From Desulfomonilaceae bacterium (lineage in GTDB: Bacteria > Desulfobacterota > Desulfomonilia > Desulfomonilales > Desulfomonilaceae): DNA of 64,000 nt. Under the pieces are notes generated by a model. It saw only the letters and a program-made list of their open reading frames with translations. It did no database searches and was not told where the DNA came from. Each line of letters starts with the position of its first letter. Positions within the stretch are counted from its first letter, which is position 1. Of the stretch, positions 35,040 to 43,647 are shown piece by piece. The stretch is taken from positions 32,480-96,479 of the forward strand of contig JAVHLK010000007.1 of assembly GCA_031082285.1 (NCBI GenBank), written 5' to 3'. The position numbers and the translations under genes were made by a program.

Positions 35040-35258
35040 ATGCCGAAAGAAGATCGAACAGGAACTCCGGGACAGGGTCAAGGATCGGGAAGAGGTTTGG
35101 GAAGAGGCGGAGGCAGGGGAGGGGGACGAAGACGAGGGGTCGGTCCAGGCGGAGACTGCATTTGCCTGAACTGCGGGGAAAGAACCCCTCATCAGCCGGG
35201 ATCGCCGTGTTTCGAGCAAAAATGCCCGGCATGTGGAGGAGCCATGGCGAGGGAGTAG
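35040..35258 (+). CDS. Gly-rich protein with C-terminal CxxC zinc-ribbon or rubredoxin-like knuckles
   Basis: 72 residues. The first half is Gly/Arg-rich; the second half is GGDCICLNCGERTPHQPGSPCFEQKCPACGGAMARE, with three CxxC-type pairs and a central Cys. This is the pattern of small proteins that accompany DUF5320/NifX groups. Metal binding (Zn or Fe) is likely. The ribosome site is weak. Confidence 0.75.
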   Translation: MPKEDRTGTPGQGQGSGRGLGRGGGRGGGRRRGVGPGGDCICLNCGERTPHQPGSPCFEQKCPACGGAMARE

Positions 35259-35345
35259 AGCTTGCCGCGGTTCGATACGACCTGCACCCTGGAGCGCACC
35301 CTGTCTCATCCCGAGCAGACGTGCGCTCCGAGCAAGGCCATACGG

Positions 35346-35367
35346 TGCCGGTTTGATTGAACCGGCA
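35346..35367. repeat. Intergenic hairpin, possible terminator core
   Basis: TGCCGGTT (35346-35353) pairs with AACCGGCA (35360-35367), six-base loop, about 90 bases after the zinc-ribbon gene. No T-tract. Confidence 0.45.
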
Positions 35368-35504
35368 TCACGGGCCGACGGTCCTTGCTCCCCGAGCGCG
35401 TCATGGCCGTCCGGATATTTTTGGTTCGGTCGTCCATTCCGCCCGTGCCGCCCCCCAGGTTTTTCCCGGCCGAATCCTGACGGATGCCTCGGGTACGCAC
35501 GCTG

Positions 35505-35717
35505 TTACGGCCGCGGTCGAAGGCTCTCCCACAATGCTTCTTCAGCCGCTGCCGACGAATAGAATGCCTCACTGTAGGGAGGCCCTTCCCAACCTTTCGG
35601 CGCGTAATACCAATACAGAGGCTTATGGCTTTCCGCGTCTTTGGCGGTCGACCCCGGATACACGATGAATTCTCCTTTAGGGGTTTCAACCGTGTGCGGC
35701 GTGAGTATTCCGGTCAT
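35505..35717 (-). CDS. Small hypothetical protein
   Basis: 70 residues (MTGILTPHTVETPKGEFIVYPGSTAKDAESHKPLYWYYAPKGWEGPPYSEAFYSS...). An AAAGGAG sits nine bases before the ATG, and amino-acid use is protein-like, with aromatic residues clustered in KPLYWYYAPKGWEGPPYSEAFY. No family recognised. Confidence 0.6.
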   Translation of the reverse strand: MTGILTPHTVETPKGEFIVYPGSTAKDAESHKPLYWYYAPKGWEGPPYSEAFYSSAAAEEALWESLRPRP

Positions 35718-35990
35718 GTGTCATCACTCCTTTGCCCCAAGAAAAATCCAAGGGCCAATGCGACACCATGGTATCACATGCAGCGTTTTCACGGCATGGG
35801 AAACGGACGGTGGGGTGCAACATGTATTGGGAAGCCGTCAAGAGTTTCACTGTTCCGCGGGCACCGGCATGGCACGGACAATTGCCGTGAATTGGGCACC
35901 GTATCTCTGAAAACGTGTACTTCTTGGGAGTACGCGGTTACGGTGAAAGTTCCCTCCGCGACGGAACGTACCAGACCCAAGCCAAGCGTC

Positions 35991-36614
35991 TTAACGAACG
36001 GTCCACGAAGTTGCGAACGGGCATGTGGAGGGAGCAGTGGGTAAGACCGTCGGGATCGCGGGGTCGCTCCCGGTTCCTTGACCCGAGCACGGCGACGGTC
36101 CGAGCAAGTGGGACGCCCCTCCGGACGCGGACGTCACGAGGTCCCCGTCCCCAAACACGGAGGCCGAAGAACGGTCGTCTTCCGAACCATCCTCCACCTT
36201 CTCTCGAAACGATTCCATACGACTCAGCAACTGGGCGGTGGATTGAATCTGTTGCGCAAGTCCCGAGATCGCAGACTGAAGAGCGCTGTTCCACGCGTCC
36301 CTGATCCCGGCCAATGATGAAGGCGAGTCGCCGGTTTGGTCCTGCATCTGCTCCTTGAGTCTCTCCAGGATTTCGATCTGTCTTTCCATTTCGGCTTCCG
36401 ACCGAAGCAGTTCGCGGGCGATGCGCATTTTCGCCAGACTCGTCGATTGATCGGCCGCTTCTCTGGCGTGCTTGATTCTTTCCAACTGGGTCTGCAATTG
36501 AGCCTCAACTTGTTGCAGCGCGGCCGCGATCGACGCTGTCTGAGAAACCGCGGGCACCGGTTGAACAATTGCGGCCGTCATGATCAGCAATAAGAGCGTG
36601 ACGAAGTGCTTCAT
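35991..36614 (-). CDS. Secreted coiled-coil protein of unknown function
   Basis: Signal peptide (MKHFVTLLLLIMTAAIVQPVPAVS), then a long helical region with heptads (LQQVEAQLQTQLERIKHAREAADQ, LLRSEAEMERQIEILERLKEQMQDQ), then a low-complexity Ser/Pro/Gly tail. GGAG precedes ATG 36614. It has its own promoter. It resembles the other secreted coiled-coil gene at 5245-6021 in style but not in sequence. Confidence 0.7.
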   Translation of the reverse strand: MKHFVTLLLLIMTAAIVQPVPAVSQTASIAAALQQVEAQLQTQLERIKHAREAADQSTSLAKMRIARELLRSEAEMERQIEILERLKEQMQDQTGDSPSSLAGIRDAWNSALQSAISGLAQQIQSTAQLLSRMESFREKVEDGSEDDRSSASVFGDGDLVTSASGGASHLLGPSPCSGQGTGSDPAIPTVLPTAPSTCPFATSWTVR

Positions 36615-36660
36615 TGTCTCCATCTCCGGGAGCATTTGGATGGGTCCATCTCTGATACTT

Positions 36661-36689
36661 TCTATATCAAATATTACAAGCTGTTACAA
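36661..36689 (-). promoter_or_regulatory. Sigma70-like promoter for 35991-36614
   Basis: Minus strand TTGTAA (36684-36689), 17-base spacer, TATAGA (36661-36666), about 40 bases before ATG 36614, in a strongly AT-rich patch. Confidence 0.65.
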
Positions 36690-36713
36690 TAAATATTTAA
36701 TGTGAAGTATGAG

Positions 36714-37733
36714 CTATGGGCCGGCGAGATCATTGCTCAGGGCAGGACCCGAAATGAAATCCTCCACGCAGGAACGATAGCAGGCAAATTCCTCGTACCG
36801 GGCAATATTTTCCGCAATGTATCGGCCCGTACGGGGGATGGACGAAGCATACCGGTCGGAACCTCGCGAAGAGAGCTGGAACCCGAAGGTGCCGAGCGCC
36901 TTGATGTTCCTCTGGAGGCACATGACGTCGAAGACGTAGCGGAATCGCTCTTCACTGGGTTCATGTGTTTCAGCCGCGTAGCGACGGATGAGTTCGCCGA
37001 CAAGGGATTCGGGCAGGGTAACGTACGAGTCGCGCAGCAACGAGGCCAAATCGTATTGGGCCGGTCCCATTCTGGCGTCCTGAAAATCGATCATGACCAG
37101 GCGGCCCTGATGCACGAGGAGGTTCCGCGCGTGATAGTCCCTGTGGGTGAACACGCGAGGTTCGGCCGCGAGAAATCTGCTGATGGTGAGGAAGAACTCT
37201 TCGAGGCTATTTCTTGCGGATCCGGGCAGGTCGGTCTTGCAGAGGCCTTCCACAAAGTGGGTGATGAAGAAACGAAGTTCCTGCATGAGCTTTTGCTCGT
37301 CAAAGGACAGGCTGAACGCGACGGATCCGGAGGTGAGCCCCGCGGTCTTTCGGCGCATGGTCACGAGCAGGTCCACAGCGTCCCCGTAGATTTTTGCGAG
37401 CCGTTCCGCGTCGCATCGGTCGACGATCGTTTCGAGGAGGTCGTCTCCCAGGTCCTGAAGAATCACCACCCCTTCGCGGGGATCGTGGAGATAGACTTCG
37501 GGTACGGGCAGCGCGAGCTCTCGAAGGAAGCGTTGCACGTCGAGGAAGGTATCCTCCGGGCCCTCTCCCGGGTCGGGTTGAATCATGACGATGGAGGTTT
37601 CTCCATCCGTGTAGAACACGCGGTAGTACACGCGGGTGGACGCGTCGCCGGCCAGGCGGACCGCTCCTTGCATTCTTCCCACTCTTTCCGCCGCGGATTT
37701 GAACCGCTCGATCAGCCGAGAGTCTTCAGGCAA
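36714..37733 (-). CDS. amgK: Aminoglycoside-phosphotransferase-fold sugar kinase, AmgK-like
   Basis: 339 residues. The catalytic loop HRDYHARNLLVH and the metal loop MIDFQDARMGPAQYDLASLLRD match the AmgK anomeric MurNAc/GlcNAc kinase pattern. The N-terminal GDASTRVYYRVFYTDGETSIVMI is the nucleotide lobe. The gene overlaps the upstream nucleotidyltransferase by eight bases. In Pseudomonas, AmgK and MurU turn recovered MurNAc into UDP-MurNAc; the same pair here suggests wall recycling or a related sugar pathway. Confidence 0.85.
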   Translation of the reverse strand: MPEDSRLIERFKSAAERVGRMQGAVRLAGDASTRVYYRVFYTDGETSIVMIQPDPGEGPEDTFLDVQRFLRELALPVPEVYLHDPREGVVILQDLGDDLLETIVDRCDAERLAKIYGDAVDLLVTMRRKTAGLTSGSVAFSLSFDEQKLMQELRFFITHFVEGLCKTDLPGSARNSLEEFFLTISRFLAAEPRVFTHRDYHARNLLVHQGRLVMIDFQDARMGPAQYDLASLLRDSYVTLPESLVGELIRRYAAETHEPSEERFRYVFDVMCLQRNIKALGTFGFQLSSRGSDRYASSIPRTGRYIAENIARYEEFACYRSCVEDFISGPALSNDLAGP

Positions 37734-38700
37734 TGGTCGTCACCCCGTACCGCGTGATGATCTCGTTCACATGACGACCGCGTATCACCATACCCGAACC
37801 GACGATACAATCTTGAACAGATGAGCCCTTTTCCATGACTACGTGTTCCCAGAGGATCGAGTTTTCCGCTGTACTGTGGGCATCAAAGTAACACCCTTTT
37901 TCCGCGGACACAAACGGTCCCACCCGGGACGATGTATGAACCGTCGCGGCGGGGGAGAGGGCCGTGGGGGGACGGCGGCCGGCCGCGGTGAGCAGATCGC
38001 GTTGGGCATTCAGGTACCTGCGGGGATCTCCCAGGTCGTTCCAATACCCCTGTACGGGATAGCCGTACAGGGCTTTGCCCTGTGTGAGTGCCGCGACGTA
38101 CGCGTCATCGGTAATGCCGGAGAAGGTTGCCGGAGGAATGAAGTCGAAGATCTCGGGTTCCAGGATGTGCACGCCGGTGAACACGTAGGTTTCTTTTCGG
38201 GCCGGCTTTCGGGAGCCGAAACCCTTGTAATCGACCAGCCGGAACTCATCGTCGATCTTCATGGGATAGTACCGATACGGCGGGGTCTGAGGGCAAAGAA
38301 TCAGGGTCGCCAATGCACCGCGTTCGCGATGAAACGCGAGTGCATTGCGTAAGGACGCGTCCAGTACAATATCGCCGTTGGCCAATAGAAACGTGCCTTG
38401 ATCAAAGAATTCCTCATTAGCCTTGAGCCCTCCCGCAGTTCCCAGGATGCGCGGTTCGTGCGAGAATGACACGGGAAGCGAATTCCACGAAGGGGCTTCG
38501 AAGAGTCGTTCTATGGTGTGCGGAAGGTGATGCAGGTTGATCCGGAAACTCTGCGCGCCCTGGTGCAGAAGGTCTTGGATCAATCGTATGATGAGCGGTT
38601 TGCCGAGAAGGGGAACCGCGGGCTTGGCACGTTCCAAAGTCAACGGCCGGAGCCTCGTCCCCAGCCCCGCAGCGAGTATCATAACTTTCATGGCCGTCAT
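37726..38700 (-). CDS. murU: NDP-sugar pyrophosphorylase, MurU-like with beta-helix tail
   Basis: 324 residues. The N-terminal signature LAAGLGTRLRPLTLERAKPAVPLLGKPLI and GDIVLD mark a sugar-1-phosphate nucleotidyltransferase. Unlike the roughly 225-residue Pseudomonas MurU, it has about 80 extra C-terminal residues with left-handed beta-helix hexads (VGPFVSAEKGCYFDAHSTAENSILWEHVVMEKGSSVQDCIVGSGMVI). It lies between ddl and amgK. Substrate inferred from the AmgK neighbour only. Confidence 0.82.
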   Translation of the reverse strand: MTAMKVMILAAGLGTRLRPLTLERAKPAVPLLGKPLIIRLIQDLLHQGAQSFRINLHHLPHTIERLFEAPSWNSLPVSFSHEPRILGTAGGLKANEEFFDQGTFLLANGDIVLDASLRNALAFHRERGALATLILCPQTPPYRYYPMKIDDEFRLVDYKGFGSRKPARKETYVFTGVHILEPEIFDFIPPATFSGITDDAYVAALTQGKALYGYPVQGYWNDLGDPRRYLNAQRDLLTAAGRRPPTALSPAATVHTSSRVGPFVSAEKGCYFDAHSTAENSILWEHVVMEKGSSVQDCIVGSGMVIRGRHVNEIITRYGVTTIA

Positions 38701-38738
38701 AAAGGGGCTGCCTCAAGCCCGGCAAAGCGTACCTGCGC

Positions 38739-39836
38739 TCATATCCTGAAGGTGCGTGTGTACTGCTTTTCCTGATGGCGTTCAAAGGCAAGATCCACCA
38801 GCGTGTCGATGAGCCGGGCATAACTCAAGCCGGATTCCTCCCATAACTTGGGATACATGCTGATCGAGGTGAAGCCCGGTAACGTATTGATCTCGTTGAC
38901 GACAATTGAGTCGTCGGGCGTGAGAAACAGGTCCACTCTGGCCAGCCCGGAACCGTCCACTGCTCTGAAGGCCGTTACTGCATCGGCTTGGACTCGGGAA
39001 AGCGTTTCGGTCGAGAGTTCGGCCGGGATGATCAGTTCCGCGGTGTCCTTGAGATACTTCTCCTCATAGTCGTAGAAGTCGGAATGCGATACGACCTCAC
39101 CGGCCACGCTGGCCCTGGGACGATCGTTCCCGAGCACGCTGATCTCCAATTCCCGACCCTGAATGCCGTCCTCCACGAGAATCTTTCGGTCGAAGGATGC
39201 CGCGGTGTTCACTGCGGCCTCGAATTCCGAGGAGTCGGTCACCCGGGTAATCCCCACGGACGAACCGAGATTCGCCGGTTTTACGAATACCGGAAAACGG
39301 CTTCGCTTCAGGCGTTGCATGATCTCATCACGGTTGTCCTGCCAGTCGGATCGAAGAAACCAGAAGAATGGGCCGACCAACAGCCCATTGTCTCTGAACG
39401 CGCCCTTCATGAAGACCTTGTCCATTCCCGCGGCCGATGCCAACACCCCGCATCCCACATAGGGGATGTTGGCCATTTCGAACACGCCCTGGATCGTGCC
39501 GTCTTCGCCATAGGTGCCGTGGAGGACCGGAAACGCGACGTCTATCTTCAGAGGCTTCACGCAACCATCTTCACCCATGATCAGACATCCGTTGTGTAAG
39601 GGGTCGGGAGACATTAGGACCCGATCCGCCTCGGAGAATCCGCCGGATTCCACGAACGCGGACATGTCGGACTCTCTGCGGTACCAGCTGCCGTCCCTGG
39701 AAATCAAGATCGGGACGATCTCGTATCGGTCTCGGTCCATTGCCGAAAATACGGATGCGGCCGACCGAAGGGACACTTCATGTTCGGCCGACCGGCCGCC
39801 GAAAATCACCGCGACGGTTATGGGAGTGTTTTCCAT
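38739..39836 (-). CDS. ddl: D-alanine--D-alanine ligase
   Basis: 366 residues from ATG 39836, with AGGAGG eight bases upstream. ATP-grasp motifs are in order: VIFGGRSAEHEVSLRSA, PVLHGTYGEDGTIQG, FVKPANLGSSVGI, SHSDFYDYEEKYL and VVNEINTLPGFTSISMYPKLWE. The Tyr in YDYEEKY is typical of D-Ala-D-Ala rather than D-Lac ligases. First gene of the ddl-murU-amgK operon, consistent with peptidoglycan precursor supply. Confidence 0.95.
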   Translation of the reverse strand: MENTPITVAVIFGGRSAEHEVSLRSAASVFSAMDRDRYEIVPILISRDGSWYRRESDMSAFVESGGFSEADRVLMSPDPLHNGCLIMGEDGCVKPLKIDVAFPVLHGTYGEDGTIQGVFEMANIPYVGCGVLASAAGMDKVFMKGAFRDNGLLVGPFFWFLRSDWQDNRDEIMQRLKRSRFPVFVKPANLGSSVGITRVTDSSEFEAAVNTAASFDRKILVEDGIQGRELEISVLGNDRPRASVAGEVVSHSDFYDYEEKYLKDTAELIIPAELSTETLSRVQADAVTAFRAVDGSGLARVDLFLTPDDSIVVNEINTLPGFTSISMYPKLWEESGLSYARLIDTLVDLAFERHQEKQYTRTFRI

Positions 39837-39991
39837 AAATCCTCCTGGAAATGACCGCGAGAGAACTTTGGACAAGATTAAGGACAACTGGGAGCGTTCC
39901 GGAGGTTCTCGTCGGCAGTCGGCGTGTACCGCGCCGCGCGGCGTTCACTCATGGGTGCATAGCACAACGGCCGTCCTCTCTGCACCCTTTT

Positions 39992-40020
39992 TTGCATCTC
40001 GAATCGATTATGGCTATAAT
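39992..40020 (+). promoter_or_regulatory. Sigma70-like promoter upstream of the ModE-like gene
   Basis: TTGCAT (39992-39997), 17-base spacer, perfect TATAAT (40015-40020). It leaves a leader of about 185 bases before ATG 40214, in which I see no clear structure. Confidence 0.65.
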
Positions 40021-40213
40021 GTTGTTGTTGAGTGCTGTTGTATGGTTCCTTTTTCGGCATGGACGGTCCGGGTCGACGTACCGGCTCAAGGGCATTCGGA
40101 CCGCCGCTTCTCCGTGATCTCGACCGCGGCGGATTCCGTGACTCCGGCGGCAGCGATCGGAGCGGATGGAGCGATCTGCAACCGCGTCGCGAAATCCCAA
40201 AGGATGGAGGCAC

Positions 40214-40612
40214 ATGGCTCTCAAAATCCGATCCAAGATATGGATTGAAAACGACGAGGGAAAGCTTGTGATCGGCACCGGGAGATTGAGGATACTCCGG
40301 GCCATCGATGAAGTCGGTTCCATCAACAAGGCCGCTCAGAAGCTCAAGCAACCGTTCCGGGCGGTCTGGGGAAAGATTAAGGCCACAGAGGAGCGGTGCG
40401 GTTTCACGGTCGTGGAAAGGACAAGCGGCGGGTCCAGACTCACCGCTGCAGGACAGGAATTACTGGACGCGTACATCAGCCTTCATGACCGGTGCGAGGA
40501 GTTTGCCGATACACAGTTTAGAGATCTTTTCGGACAGGACAACCCGGCCGGCACGTCTCCCGAGAAAGAACAGGCCGGTGAAGGGAATGACCGCCGACTC
40601 ACGGAGCGTTGA
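40214..40612 (+). CDS. ModE N-terminal-type winged-helix regulator
   Basis: 132 residues with the ModE DNA-binding pattern (GTGRLRILRAIDEVGSINKAAQKLKQPFRAVWGKIKATEERCGFTVVERTSGG-like, LTAAGQELLDAY). There is no molybdate-binding MOP domain, as in the short ModE-like proteins common in anaerobes. GGAGG precedes the ATG. The next gene is fdhD, so it may control molybdenum or formate dehydrogenase functions; the effector is unknown. Confidence 0.82.
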   Translation: MALKIRSKIWIENDEGKLVIGTGRLRILRAIDEVGSINKAAQKLKQPFRAVWGKIKATEERCGFTVVERTSGGSRLTAAGQELLDAYISLHDRCEEFADTQFRDLFGQDNPAGTSPEKEQAGEGNDRRLTER

Positions 40613-40667
40613 ATTTGTTTTTCCGCGATGCACATGCGGAATGTAATGTGGAAACAAGGGAGGACCG

Positions 40668-41483
40668 GTGACGGACAATGTGAACGATTCCGGCGTACGG
40701 CTGACCGCGGCTTTCCCGGTGGTACGGTACAACAGGGGAAGCCTGGAGAACAAGGACATCGAATTGGCCAGAGAAGTCCCGTACACGCTCTTCGTGAACG
40801 ATCGGGAAATTCTCTCCATCGCCACGCTGCCGACCGGGCTCATGGAACTATTTGCAGGTTTCCTCGTGTCCGAAGGAGTCTTGACGGATCCGGGGGAGAT
40901 CCTGGAATTCCAGGTCGATCACGGCAGCAGGCTGGTGCGTGTTGAATTGGAGGTTGCTCGGGAGCGTCTGGAAAAGCTCGAACGCAAGGGCATGCTCACG
41001 TCGGGGTGCGCCGGCGGACTGGTTTTCTCGACCCAGGCCGAGAACGCGCCTCGCAAGAGCAGGCCGGATCCGCTCAAGGTCGCCTGCAGCACCATTCTCG
41101 ACCGCATGCGCGAACTGGACACCTATCGGGGAATCTACTCGATCACTCGCGGAGTCCACGCCGCGTCCGTCGCGGACGCGTCCGCGACACTGCTGATCCT
41201 CGAAGACTTGGGGCGGCACAATGCGGTGGACAAGATCGTAGGACATTGTTTTCTTAGTCGAATCGACACGTCCGACAAGTTGTTGCTCACGACGGGCCGT
41301 ATCACTTCGGAAGTACTGACGAAAGCCGCCAGAAGCGGGTTCTCGTTGATCGTTTCCCGTTCCAGCGCCAGCGCGCTGGCCGTGGTCATGGCCGAACAGA
41401 GCGGCATCGATGTGGTGACCTATGTCAGGGCACAACGCTTCAACTATTTCTCTCACGGCGCGTGCCGGCTCACGGAGGACTAA
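40668..41483 (+). CDS. fdhD: Formate dehydrogenase accessory sulfurtransferase FdhD
   Basis: 271 residues from GTG 40668. FdhD landmarks: VPYTLFVNDREILSIATLPTGLMELFAGFLVSEGVL, the active-site Cys in TSGCAGG (a single Cys, against CxxC in Escherichia coli), EDLGRHNAVDKIVGH, and GRITSEVLTKAARSG. FdhD passes sulfur to the Mo/W cofactor of formate dehydrogenases. It follows the ModE-like gene; no fdh structural gene is in the window. Confidence 0.95.
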   Translation: MTDNVNDSGVRLTAAFPVVRYNRGSLENKDIELAREVPYTLFVNDREILSIATLPTGLMELFAGFLVSEGVLTDPGEILEFQVDHGSRLVRVELEVARERLEKLERKGMLTSGCAGGLVFSTQAENAPRKSRPDPLKVACSTILDRMRELDTYRGIYSITRGVHAASVADASATLLILEDLGRHNAVDKIVGHCFLSRIDTSDKLLLTTGRITSEVLTKAARSGFSLIVSRSSASALAVVMAEQSGIDVVTYVRAQRFNYFSHGACRLTED

Positions 41484-41569
41484 CGAGGACCGAAATCGTC
41501 GCCTCGTTGGTTTTCAGTAATGATGCGAATGCCGCATAACATGAATCCATAACCGAGAAATCGGGGCTA

Positions 41570-41598
41570 TTGACAACCCGAACGGTTTGATCTAAGAG
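41570..41598 (+). promoter_or_regulatory. Possible promoter upstream of the cyclase gene
   Basis: TTGACA (41570-41575), 17-base spacer, TAAGAG (41593-41598). The -10 is poor, and the leader would be about 160 bases. Confidence 0.4.
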
Positions 41599-41764
41599 TG
41601 GCCCTCCGTATGGCTTTTGGAAGGTGCGGTTAGGTGCGGGGGCCGGCTTTCACGGCACCGGTCGGATTGTCCCGGCACCGTGATATTGCCTTCTCCGAAA
41701 GTCTACGCATACTGAGAATGATGACTGCCGTGGAATTGCAGAGGTTGTCTTTGCGGAAGGTGCA

Positions 41765-43543
41765 ATGATCTATTCACTTGAAAAGCGTTTTCTGGTCTTT
41801 CTTCTCCTTCCCGTGTCGTTCATACTCCTGATCGTGGGGGTAGGCGGGTTCTTCTACGCGCGAGGCTACTTGCTGGATCAACGGGTCGAATCCACGCACG
41901 TGAAGTTGGAGAAGGCCGCGTATCAGATAAATCTGCAGCTCGAGGAGAAACTTAAGCTGATGGGTCTTATCGACAAGACCTACGGCGTGCCGAACGGTCA
42001 CATCACGCAGGCCTTCCTGATCCAGCAGCTCGTGGAAAAGGAAGGCGTGCGTTTCGTCGACATCGAAACGATCGAGCCCTCGAAACCGGAATACGGGCGG
42101 AGCATAAGCGATCCCCTTGATGACGGTGAAACCGTTCAAGGCCTGTACACCATGGAACTCTGTGGAGACTTCAGTTTCTGCGCTCCCATCATGGATCCCA
42201 ATGCACTGGATCGGTCGCTCCGCATTGTGCAAACCATCGCCCCGAACGACGGCAAGCCGCAAGGCCGAATCGTCGTGAGAATCAGTCTGGAGTCTTTTCT
42301 CGAACCCATCAAGCAGATGAAGCTGTGGAAAGGCAGTACCGCCGCGCTCGTCACCGGAACGGGCCAGTTTCTGACCGCGACGGACAGATCCTTTTCGGGG
42401 AGAAAGAGGCTCGGAGACAATGGCGATAGCCTCGAGAAGGACGTGCTGGAACAGATCAAAGGTAAGCCGTTCGGCACGGTCTTCGGAAAGGGCCATCCTC
42501 CGGCGGTGGTGATCGGGTTTTACAAGATTCCGTCAATGAACTGGTACATCGTCTTGTTCTCGCAGGGCAAAGTCATTATGGCACCGATAGTGAAATTCCT
42601 GTCGTACTACACCATTGCAGGAATCATCGTCATCGGGGCCATACTCATGCTGATTCGCATGTCGACGCGCTCCGTGGGGAAATCGATCGCCGAGATCACG
42701 TCGGCTGCGGCACGGGTCCGCCGCGGGGACTATACGGTCACACTTCCGGAGGACCAGCTGGACGACATCGGGCTCCTCTACCGCAGCTTCAACGCGATGA
42801 CCGCGGGGCTGCAGGAGCGCGACTTGATCGAGCAAACCTTCGGGCGATATGTGGATAGAAGCGTGGCACAAGAATTGATGAAACGTCCCGACGCGTTGAA
42901 GCTCGGCGGGGAAATCAAGAAGGTCACGATCATGATGTCGGACATACGAGATTTCACCGTCATGTCCGAGAAGCTCCAGCCCGAAGAAGTCATCAAGATT
43001 CTCAATCGCTACTTTGCTCGCATGATCTCGGTAATCGAGCGTTACAAGGGGATCATCGTCGACTTCTACGGAGATTCCATCCTCGTTTTCTTCAACGGTG
43101 TGGAGACGGACGTCCCGATGAGAGCCGTGGACGCGCTCCACTGCGCCTTGGAAATGCAGCAGGAAATGAAGAGCTTCGTCAAGGAGAACGTCGAATTGGG
43201 GCTGCCCGAACTTTCCATGGGAATCGGGATTCATACCGGCGAGGTGATCGTCGGCAACATCGGCACCGATACCAGGGCGAAATATGGCATCGTGGGTGCC
43301 AACGTAAACCTGACGGATCGTATCCAATATGCCGCGTCCGGTGGAAAGGTGGTCATTTCGGAAGAGACGTACAACGGCATTTGCGGCAAGCTCAGTGTGG
43401 CGAGCGAGTTTGTTGTCTGCCTCAAAGGAGTTGAAGAGGACAAGAAACTCTACGAGATTGCAGCCGTTGACGAGGTGTGCGAGAATTACGAGAACCACGT
43501 GAAGGCACGGGAACGGGGCACGTCTCCCACTGCTCGGGCATAA
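41765..43543 (+). CDS. Membrane class III nucleotidyl cyclase with sensor domain and HAMP
   Basis: 592 residues: membrane helix (about 8-33), extracytoplasmic Cache-like sensor (about 40-270), second helix (about 278-302), HAMP (to about 355), and a class III cyclase domain (about 390-560). The metal Asp residues are in SDIRDFT and FYGDSILVFF. The transition-state Asn/Arg are in GANVNLTDR. The purine-selecting positions read Asp in VDFYGD (Lys in adenylate cyclases) and Ala in VGANVN (Asp or Thr in adenylate cyclases), so adenylate specificity cannot be assumed. It should make a cyclic nucleotide in response to a periplasmic signal. Confidence 0.9.
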   Translation: MIYSLEKRFLVFLLLPVSFILLIVGVGGFFYARGYLLDQRVESTHVKLEKAAYQINLQLEEKLKLMGLIDKTYGVPNGHITQAFLIQQLVEKEGVRFVDIETIEPSKPEYGRSISDPLDDGETVQGLYTMELCGDFSFCAPIMDPNALDRSLRIVQTIAPNDGKPQGRIVVRISLESFLEPIKQMKLWKGSTAALVTGTGQFLTATDRSFSGRKRLGDNGDSLEKDVLEQIKGKPFGTVFGKGHPPAVVIGFYKIPSMNWYIVLFSQGKVIMAPIVKFLSYYTIAGIIVIGAILMLIRMSTRSVGKSIAEITSAAARVRRGDYTVTLPEDQLDDIGLLYRSFNAMTAGLQERDLIEQTFGRYVDRSVAQELMKRPDALKLGGEIKKVTIMMSDIRDFTVMSEKLQPEEVIKILNRYFARMISVIERYKGIIVDFYGDSILVFFNGVETDVPMRAVDALHCALEMQQEMKSFVKENVELGLPELSMGIGIHTGEVIVGNIGTDTRAKYGIVGANVNLTDRIQYAASGGKVVISEETYNGICGKLSVASEFVVCLKGVEEDKKLYEIAAVDEVCENYENHVKARERGTSPTARA

Positions 43544-43647
43544 GAGGTGTCCCCATTTGAGCAACCGCGTACGCGGACAACCATATGCATAGGCCCTGGA
43601 CGCCCCGAAGGCACTTTTTCGCACCCGGTGTCCGCAACCGCTCCGTA

